A stretch of 9,831 bases of DNA from assembly GCF_934202235.1 (NCBI RefSeq), contig NZ_CAKPXS010000057.1:1-9831 (forward strand), given 5' to 3'. Of this stretch, positions 5,270-9,831 are shown one piece after another. Position numbers and translations under genes: made by a program. The number at the start of each line of letters is the position of its first letter. Within the stretch, counting starts at the first letter, position 1. Origin of the DNA: an uncultured Limosilactobacillus sp. GTDB lineage: Bacteria; Bacillota; Bacilli; Lactobacillales; Lactobacillaceae. The notes below the pieces were generated by a model. That model was not told the origin of the DNA, did no database searches, and saw only the letters and a list, made by a program, of their open reading frames with translations.

Positions 5270-7681
5270 TTAGTTTAAGCCGCTCCACTTCCAGTTAGTA
5301 ACTTCTGGAAGGTCCTTACCTTCGTCACGGATGAACTGGTTGTGACGAGCAACCATGTCGTCCATCTTCTGAGCAAAGGCCATCGTGCTTTGTTCGTAGC
5401 CCGGAACACTTTGGATAGCGTCCTTAGCCAGGTGGAAGCGGTCAAGTTCGTTCAGGACACGCATATCGAATGGCGTAGTGATGTCACCATTTTCTTCGTA
5501 GCAGTGGATGTGAACGTTCTTGTTGTGACGGTCGAAGAAGATGTCCTTGATCATGGAGTCGAAGCCGTGCCATGCAAAGATAACCGGCTTGTCAGTCGTG
5601 AAGTAGGAGTCGAATTCGGCGTCAGACAGACCATTCTTGTTGATCTTTTGGCTCTGAAGCTTCATGATGTCAACCACGTTGATGTAACGAATCTTCAGGT
5701 CAGGGAAGTTCTTGTGCAGCAGGTCAATCGCTGCCAGTGATTCTTCAGTTGGTTCAGTCCCAGCAGAAGCGAACACAACGTCTGGTTCTTGACCCTGGTC
5801 AGTAGAAGCCCAGTCGATGTACTTGAGACCGTTCTTAACGATTTCAGTAGCTTCATCGATCTTGAACCACTGTGCACGTGGGTGCTTGGAAGTTACCAGC
5901 ACGTTGATGCATTCAGTGTCACGGAATGCCTTGTCACCAACGGCCAACAGTTCGTTAGTGTCAGCTGGCAGGTATTCGTGAACAAGGTCTGGACGGTTCT
6001 TTTCGAACAGGTGAGTCAACAGACCTGGATCTTGGTGAGTGTAACCGTTGTGGTCTTGTTGGAAGACAGTGGAAGTGTCCACAAAGTTCAGGGATGGGTA
6101 ATCCTTGCGCCAGTATTGCTCCTTAGCCTTCCGCAGCCACTTCATGTGTTGAGTCAGCATGGAGTCAACAACACGACCGAATGATTCGTAGGTTGCGAAG
6201 AAACCATGACGGCCAGTCAGAACGTAACCTTCAAGCCAGCCTTCAGCTTGGTGTTCTGACAGTTGTGAGTCGATCACACGACCGTGTGGTGCCAAGTCTT
6301 CGTCGTTTGGTTCGTGGATGTTTTCCATCCATTGACGCTTGGAACCGTCAAGCAGGTCGTACAGACGGTTTGACTTGGATTCGTCTGGACCGAAACCACG
6401 GAAAGTAGTTGGGTTCAGTTCGGAAACCTTTTGAAGCCACTTAGCCCATTCAATCATGTCCTGCTTTACAACAGTACCATGGCCGTCCATTTCTACGGCG
6501 AAGTCACGGTAGTCTGGCAGGCGCAGCGGCTTAGGATCAATCCCACCGTTTGTGATTGGGTTAGTTGCCATCCGTTGGTCTGGTTCCGGAACGTTTTCTT
6601 CAACGATTGCCTTTGGGGCACCGTTTTCGTCAAACAGTTCTTCTGGCTTGTATGACTTCATCCAGTCAACCAGCATGTCCTTGTGTTCCATGTGTTCTTG
6701 GTCAACCGGAATCGGAATCTGGTGAGCACGGAAGGAGTTTTCAATTGGGTTGCCATTCAGGTCAGCCTTTGGACCAGTCCAGCCCTTAGGTGCACGCAGA
6801 ATGATCATTGGCCATTGTGGCATGCTGTCATCGTTGTTTTCACGAGCGTTCTTTTGGATGCTCTTGATGTCTTCGATCGCAGCGTCCATCGTCTTAGCCA
6901 TTTCTTCGTGAACCTGCATGTGGTCCTTGTAGCCGTTGAATTCACCTTCGCGGTCAGCTTGCTTGTAAGCTGAAACGAAGTATGGCTTCCAGCCCATGCC
7001 TTCGAAGTACTTAGTCAAGTCTTCGTCACTCATCCGTGAAACGATGGTTGGGTTAGAAATCTTGAAACCGTTGATCTGCAGAATTGGCAGAACAGCACCA
7101 TCAGTGATTGGGTTGATGAACTTGTCTGAGAACCATGAAGTTGCCAGTGGGCCAGTTTCGGCTTCACCGTCACCGATTTCAACGGCGGCAATAACATCAG
7201 GGTTGTCCAGAATTGCACCAACACCGTGTGACAGTGAGTAACCCAGTTCCCCACCTTCGTGGATGGAACCTGGAGTTTCTGGAGCAGCGTGTGAAGCAGT
7301 TCCACCTGGGAAGGAGAAGTGCTTGAACAGCTTAGCCATACCTGCTTCATCCTGAGTGAATTCAGGGTAGATGTCAGTGTATGAACCGTCCAGGTATGAG
7401 TTGTTAACCATTACCTGGCCACCGTGACCGGAACCTTCGATGTAGAACATGTCCAGACCGTACTTCTTAATTACACGGTTCAAGTGTGCGTAAATGAAGT
7501 TTTGTGGAACAATCGTCCCCCAGTGACCAATCGGCTTCGGCTTAACGTCTGAAGCCTTCAGTTCACGACGGAGCAGCGGGTTGTGCATCAGGAACAGGGT
7601 ACCTACTGAAAGGTAGTTAGCTGCACGCCAGTATGCATCAACGCTTTCCAAGTATTTCTTGGAATCGTAGTCTACTGCCAT
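5270..7681 (-). CDS. xfp: Phosphoketolase (xylulose-5-P / fructose-6-P)
   Basis: An 803-residue thiamine-diphosphate enzyme, the key step of heterofermentative sugar breakdown: xylulose 5-phosphate plus phosphate gives acetyl phosphate and glyceraldehyde 3-phosphate; some members also split fructose 6-phosphate. Length is normal for the family. Visible landmarks are GHWGTIVPQNF (His53), GSGHGG (His86), SHAAPETPGS (His131), the diphosphate-binding motif GDGEAETG (170-177), SFRAHQIP (His320) and the C-terminal FQQDHNGYTHQDPG segment; these cover the conserved active-site histidines. Cytoplasmic. The frame stays open upstream to a GTG at 7735, but the ATG at 7681 has AAGGAGT (7691-7697) 9 nt before it and begins with the standard MAVDY N-terminus. 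It is monocistronic, with its own promoter and terminator, and has a UTRA-type regulator gene upstream. Whether it prefers xylulose 5-phosphate alone cannot be read here. Confidence 0.98.
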   Translation of the reverse strand: MAVDYDSKKYLESVDAYWRAANYLSVGTLFLMHNPLLRRELKASDVKPKPIGHWGTIVPQNFIYAHLNRVIKKYGLDMFYIEGSGHGGQVMVNNSYLDGSYTDIYPEFTQDEAGMAKLFKHFSFPGGTASHAAPETPGSIHEGGELGYSLSHGVGAILDNPDVIAAVEIGDGEAETGPLATSWFSDKFINPITDGAVLPILQINGFKISNPTIVSRMSDEDLTKYFEGMGWKPYFVSAYKQADREGEFNGYKDHMQVHEEMAKTMDAAIEDIKSIQKNARENNDDSMPQWPMIILRAPKGWTGPKADLNGNPIENSFRAHQIPIPVDQEHMEHKDMLVDWMKSYKPEELFDENGAPKAIVEENVPEPDQRMATNPITNGGIDPKPLRLPDYRDFAVEMDGHGTVVKQDMIEWAKWLQKVSELNPTTFRGFGPDESKSNRLYDLLDGSKRQWMENIHEPNDEDLAPHGRVIDSQLSEHQAEGWLEGYVLTGRHGFFATYESFGRVVDSMLTQHMKWLRKAKEQYWRKDYPSLNFVDTSTVFQQDHNGYTHQDPGLLTHLFEKNRPDLVHEYLPADTNELLAVGDKAFRDTECINVLVTSKHPRAQWFKIDEATEIVKNGLKYIDWASTDQGQEPDVVFASAGTEPTEESLAAIDLLHKNFPDLKIRYINVVDIMKLQSQKINKNGLSDAEFDSYFTTDKPVIFAWHGFDSMIKDIFFDRHNKNVHIHCYEENGDITTPFDMRVLNELDRFHLAKDAIQSVPGYEQSTMAFAQKMDDMVARHNQFIRDEGKDLPEVTNWKWSGLN

Positions 7682-7750
7682 AAATTCAACACTCCTTAAA
7701 TAAAATCTATCCAAAACAGACACAACGTAAATCACTCAATTTACGCAATT

Positions 7751-7778
7751 ATCGTATCACAAATTGGGATAAAGTCAA
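7751..7778 (-). promoter_or_regulatory. xfp promoter
   Basis: The minus strand has TTGACT (7773-7778), a 16-nt spacer and TACGAT (7751-7756) with a TGn extension just upstream (TGATACGAT). The expected start is near 7744, giving a leader of about 60 nt. Near-consensus boxes fit the high expression expected of this enzyme. Confidence 0.72.
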
Positions 7779-7795
7779 CCTTTATAAAAATTGAT

Positions 7796-7806
7796 ACGGT
7801 CCAATT
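7796..7806. promoter_or_regulatory. Possible operator upstream of xfp -35
   Basis: ACGGTCCAATT is the exact reverse complement of 8702-8712, upstream of the UTRA regulator. It sits 17 bp above the xfp -35 box, a position that suits an activator or a modulating repressor. The link to the UTRA regulator is inference. Confidence 0.35.
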
Positions 7807-7810
7807 ATAA

Positions 7811-7839
7811 ACCCCGTCACAACGGGACTGCGACGGGGT
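7811..7839 (-). terminator. Probable terminator of the UTRA regulator gene
   Basis: An 8-bp GC-rich perfect stem, ACCCCGTC (7811-7818) with GACGGGGT (7832-7839), encloses a 13-nt loop. The minus-strand tail reads TTTATAATT, a poor U-tract, so termination may be partial and some read-through into xfp is possible. It lies 35 nt after the regulator stop. A competing small hairpin CCCG/CGGG (7813-7816 with 7823-7826) can form instead. Confidence 0.55.
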
Positions 7840-7874
7840 ATCAATCTCACGTTAACAAAAATTTCAAACAATAA

Positions 7875-8603
7875 TTACTCATTATTCAAGTTAACGAAGG
7901 TGTTGTATTTCATGTACTGGTAATGAACCCGCATATTCGATACTTCAAACGGTGTCCCATCGTCTAGGAAGAAGATCCCTTCCATCACGCCGACCGGCTC
8001 CGTCACTGACAAGTTCAGTTGCTGCTGGTCATCAACCGTCGATGGCGAAACAGAAATCGTCATAAAGGACCGGGTAACGGCCTTCCCTTTTTCTTGCTGC
8101 AAATAGTTGAAGATCGAACCCTCAACGATTGCCGGTGACAAGGTTGGAGTAATCTTAATCGGGATGTAGCCCGTCTCTACCATAAACGGTTGACCATCCA
8201 CCAGCCGCAACCGGCGAATTTGGTAAACAAAATCATCCTTTTCTAAGAAGAGGTCCTGCTGGATATCCGGACTGGCCGGAATTACCTGGTAATCTAACAG
8301 CTTAATCCCCTGCTTTTTACCGGCGAGACGGAAACTATCCGTGATCCCGAGGTTGCTACCTTCGTAGTTAAACATGGCCCGGTTCTTTAAGTAAAGGGGG
8401 TTAATAAAGGTTCCGGAACCCCGCTTTTTGAAAATAATTCCCTGCTGGGCGAGAATTCCCAGCGCGCGCTTGATCGAGCTGCGGGAAACTTCGTAATCCT
8501 TGCTCAAGGACCGTTCATCTGGCAGTTTCATCGCCGAGTATGAACCCGCCAAAATCTTGCCCTTGATGTCGCGCATCACCTTGCGGTAAACCAAATCTGA
8601 CAT
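7875..8603 (-). CDS. GntR-family regulator, HutC subfamily (UTRA domain)
   Basis: A 242-residue transcription regulator. Residues about 3-68 are the winged helix, with the recognition region DERSLSKDYEVSRSSIKRAL and the wing RGSGTFI. Residues about 85-235 form a UTRA ligand-binding domain, seen in YQIRRLRLVDGQPFMVETGYIP and the late FFLDDGTPFEVSNMRVHY strand pair. UTRA regulators usually bind sugar phosphates, amino sugars or small metabolites and act as local repressors. It is encoded 193 bp upstream of xfp on the same strand with a probable weak terminator between them, so xfp is a natural candidate target, possibly through a sugar-phosphate effector. The ATG at 8603 has AAGGAG (8613-8618) 9 nt upstream. 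Family sure; target and effector inferred. Confidence 0.9.
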   Translation of the reverse strand: MSDLVYRKVMRDIKGKILAGSYSAMKLPDERSLSKDYEVSRSSIKRALGILAQQGIIFKKRGSGTFINPLYLKNRAMFNYEGSNLGITDSFRLAGKKQGIKLLDYQVIPASPDIQQDLFLEKDDFVYQIRRLRLVDGQPFMVETGYIPIKITPTLSPAIVEGSIFNYLQQEKGKAVTRSFMTISVSPSTVDDQQQLNLSVTEPVGVMEGIFFLDDGTPFEVSNMRVHYQYMKYNTFVNLNNE

Positions 8604-8752
8604 TCAAAATTGCTCCTTACTGTCACCAATTGTTGGCCGCGTTATAATATAGTCAATAGTAGTATACCAAACTTTTCAAAATTGGTTACCTATATTGGCA
8701 AAATTGGACCGTTCCAGATTATTTTTTGTTGTAAAGGAGTTTTCTATTACTG
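8604..8752. promoter_or_regulatory. Divergent control region of the UTRA regulator and ybaK
   Basis: This spacer holds a plus-strand TATAAT (8643-8648) with a weak CTGTCA 17 nt upstream, the likely ybaK promoter with a leader near 100 nt. It also holds a minus-strand TGGTATACT (8661-8669), an extended -10 without a -35, likely serving the regulator. ATTGG words at 8681-8685, 8694-8698 and 8703-8707, a CCAAttgTTGG dyad (8626-8636) and the 11-mer at 8702-8712 are possible binding sites. Confidence 0.45.
8702..8712. repeat. 11-mer AATTGGACCGT, second copy
   Basis: An exact copy, in opposite orientation, of the word at 7796-7806 upstream of xfp. It lies about 100 bp upstream of the UTRA regulator start and 40 bp upstream of ybaK. 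It is a candidate regulator site, supported only by the match and the position. Confidence 0.35.
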
Positions 8753-9253
8753 ATGAGTAAAAAGAAAAAACGTTTGAAAAAGACCCAGGTAGAGCAGATT
8801 CTCGACCAACACCACGTTCCCTACAAGTCGGCCGTTTTTGCGACCCACCAAGATGGCGACGTACAGAGCTTGACCCTCAACCGGGAAACTGAAGACGAAC
8901 ACCGGATCTATAAAACGCTGGTCCTCAGTGGCAAGGAGACCGGCCCGCTCGTTGGGGTCGTGCCAGTTGACTCGCACCTGGACGAAAAAGCACTCGCCCG
9001 TGTTTCTGGCAACAAGAAGGTCGACATGGTGCCATTGAAAAAGCTTCTGAAGACGACCGGCTACGTCCACGGTGCTAACACTCCGGTGGGGATCTACGAA
9101 AAGCACCATTACCCAATTTTTATTGATAATGATGCCAAGAAGTCAGACACCATCTTTGTTTCGGCGGGGAAGATCGGCCGTTCGGTGGAAATTAACGCGG
9201 AGGACCTCGCCCAGCTGGTTCACGCCCAATTTGCCGACTTGCAGCAGCAGTAA
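8753..9253 (+). CDS. ybaK: YbaK-family aminoacyl-tRNA deacylase (Cys-tRNA(Pro) type)
   Basis: A 166-residue YbaK/ProX-like protein. In this family the enzyme hydrolyses wrongly charged tRNA, classically Cys-tRNA(Pro), protecting translation fidelity in the cytoplasm. The start is very basic (MSKKKKRLKK). The family core follows: YKTLVL with the important Lys54, GVVPV (68-72), the KALARVSGNKK helix (79-89), TTGYVHGANTPVG (101-113) and the last strand VSAGKIG (136-142). Many members have GGxSP and SAG(K/R)RG at these places; here they read GANTP and SAGKIG, a mild divergence that may alter tRNA or amino-acid choice. The ATG has AAGGAG (8734-8739) 13 nt before it, a somewhat long spacing; no better in-frame start is present. 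Length is normal. It is followed 24 nt later by pepD, probably in the same transcript. Confidence 0.88.
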   Translation: MSKKKKRLKKTQVEQILDQHHVPYKSAVFATHQDGDVQSLTLNRETEDEHRIYKTLVLSGKETGPLVGVVPVDSHLDEKALARVSGNKKVDMVPLKKLLKTTGYVHGANTPVGIYEKHHYPIFIDNDAKKSDTIFVSAGKIGRSVEINAEDLAQLVHAQFADLQQQ

Positions 9254-9277
9254 ACAAACAGAAAGGTTGATTTAATA

Positions 9278-9831
9278 ATGGAAAAGCAAAAACGCTCAGC
9301 ATGTACCACCGTCCTGGTTGGTAAGGGTGCAACGATTGATGGTTCGACGATGGCCGCCCGCAACGACGATACTTTCAGCCCGCTGAACCCGATGAAACTG
9401 GTTGTCTACCCGGCCTATCACGACCAGGACAGCACCGTTAAGTCCTACCTCAACCACTTTGTTGGTCAGCGGCCACGTGATGGCTACCGTTACCAGGGGA
9501 CGCCAAACATTGACCTGAAAAACGAAGGGGTTTACGACGAAAGCGGCTTTAACGAGAAAAACGTCGGCATGAGTGCCACCGAAAGTGTCTACGCCAACGA
9601 ACGCGCCCTCGCTTACGACCCGCTGAACACTGAATCCGGGATCAACGAAGACGTGATTGTCGCCATGACCCTGCCATTTATTAACAGTGCCCGCGAAGGG
9701 GTTTCCTACCTCGGCGGCCTGGTTGCCAAGTACGGGTCCGCGGAAGGTAACGGTGTAATCTTCTCCGACAAGAACGATATTTGGTACATGGAAATCGTCA
9801 CTGGTCACCACTGGGTTGCCCAACGGATTCC
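9278..9831 (+). CDS. pepD: Dipeptidase PepD, peptidase family C69 (3' partial)
   Basis: The first 184 codons of a C69 dipeptidase; the gene runs off the right edge, and family members are about 470 residues. These are N-terminal-nucleophile cysteine peptidases that cleave a broad range of dipeptides in the lactobacillus cytoplasm, feeding amino-acid supply. The sequence begins MEKQKRSACTTVLVGK, with Cys9 as the expected nucleophile. Most lactobacillus members have only a short segment before this Cys, which in the mature form would be N-terminal. Next come DGSTMAARNDD (21-31), VGMSATES and the YGSAEGNGVIFSD...WYMEI block typical of the family. The start ATG at 9278 is preceded by AGAAAGG (9260-9266), 11 nt away. 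It lies 24 nt after ybaK on the same strand, so the two are likely co-transcribed. No sign of damage. Confidence 0.92.
   Translation, partial: MEKQKRSACTTVLVGKGATIDGSTMAARNDDTFSPLNPMKLVVYPAYHDQDSTVKSYLNHFVGQRPRDGYRYQGTPNIDLKNEGVYDESGFNEKNVGMSATESVYANERALAYDPLNTESGINEDVIVAMTLPFINSAREGVSYLGGLVAKYGSAEGNGVIFSDKNDIWYMEIVTGHHWVAQRI

Noticed and set aside
5082..5288. A 68-codon minus-strand open frame between the FCD regulator and xfp
   Set aside because: It overlaps the end of xfp and runs through the xfp terminator, has no ribosome binding site and no recognisable domain; the spacer holds only the terminator and the regulator promoter.
7682..7735. Upstream GTG start for xfp adding 18 residues
   Set aside because: It lies at the predicted transcription start and lacks a ribosome binding site, while the ATG at 7681 has AAGGAGT at ideal spacing and the standard N-terminus.
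8704..8730. Small hairpin TGGA/TCCA followed by a T-run upstream of ybaK, a possible attenuator
   Set aside because: Only four base pairs with a 4-nt loop; too weak to terminate, and no leader peptide or alternative fold was seen.
8747..9109. Minus-strand open frame of 120 codons opposite ybaK
   Set aside because: Antisense shadow; the plus-strand protein carries the YbaK core motifs and a ribosome binding site.
9296..9823. Long minus-strand open frame opposite pepD
   Set aside because: It is the antisense shadow of a clear C69 dipeptidase frame that stays open to the window edge and has a proper start and ribosome binding site.
1..9831. tRNA, rRNA, CRISPR arrays, insertion sequences, phage or defence genes
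   Set aside because: Read for on both strands; no cloverleaf, regularly spaced repeat, transposase or target-site duplication was found. The DUF4143 ATPase alone is not evidence of a defence system.

Overview
The window looks like chromosome of an obligately heterofermentative lactic acid bacterium, most likely a Limosilactobacillus-type lactobacillus. The reasons are a complete phosphoketolase gene (xfp) behind a strong promoter, a C69 PepD dipeptidase of the lactobacillus kind, strong AAGGAG-type ribosome binding sites, compact operons closed by hairpin and U-run terminators, and moderate GC. The genus is inferred from the protein types, not from a search.

Layout, left to right. (1) 1-960, plus strand: the C-terminal part of a DUF4143-type AAA ATPase whose N-terminus lies outside the window; a strong two-way terminator follows. 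(2) 4030 down to 1030, minus strand: a three-gene operon of an OFA-type (oxalate/formate antiporter family) MFS transporter, a KduD-like short-chain dehydrogenase and a CtBP-like D-2-hydroxyacid dehydrogenase. It has a clear promoter with a cre-like palindrome across the spacer and -10, plus two copies of a different 11-bp dyad. (3) 4995-4306, minus strand: a FadR-subfamily GntR regulator with intact FCD metal ligands, transcribed separately; its promoter carries a 10-bp piece of the operon dyad. (4) 7681-5270, minus strand: xfp, with its own promoter and terminator. (5) 8603-7875, minus strand: a GntR/HutC-type regulator with a UTRA domain just upstream of xfp. (6) From 8753, plus strand: a YbaK-type aminoacyl-tRNA deacylase gene followed 24 nt later by the start of pepD, which runs off the right edge.

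How they may work together. Regions 2 and 3 read as one regulated unit: import (or exchange) of an organic or sugar acid, two NAD(P)-dependent redox steps at different carbons, and local control by an FCD regulator plus catabolite repression. The substrate cannot be read from the sequence. Regions 4 and 5 pair the central enzyme of heterofermentation with a sugar-effector type regulator. An 11-bp word shared by the xfp upstream region and the region upstream of the regulator hints at a common operator.

I see no tRNA, rRNA, CRISPR array, insertion sequence or phage gene. Nothing here is convincingly a new class of system; the most interesting material is the uncharacterised acid-utilisation operon with its operator set, and the possible xfp control region.
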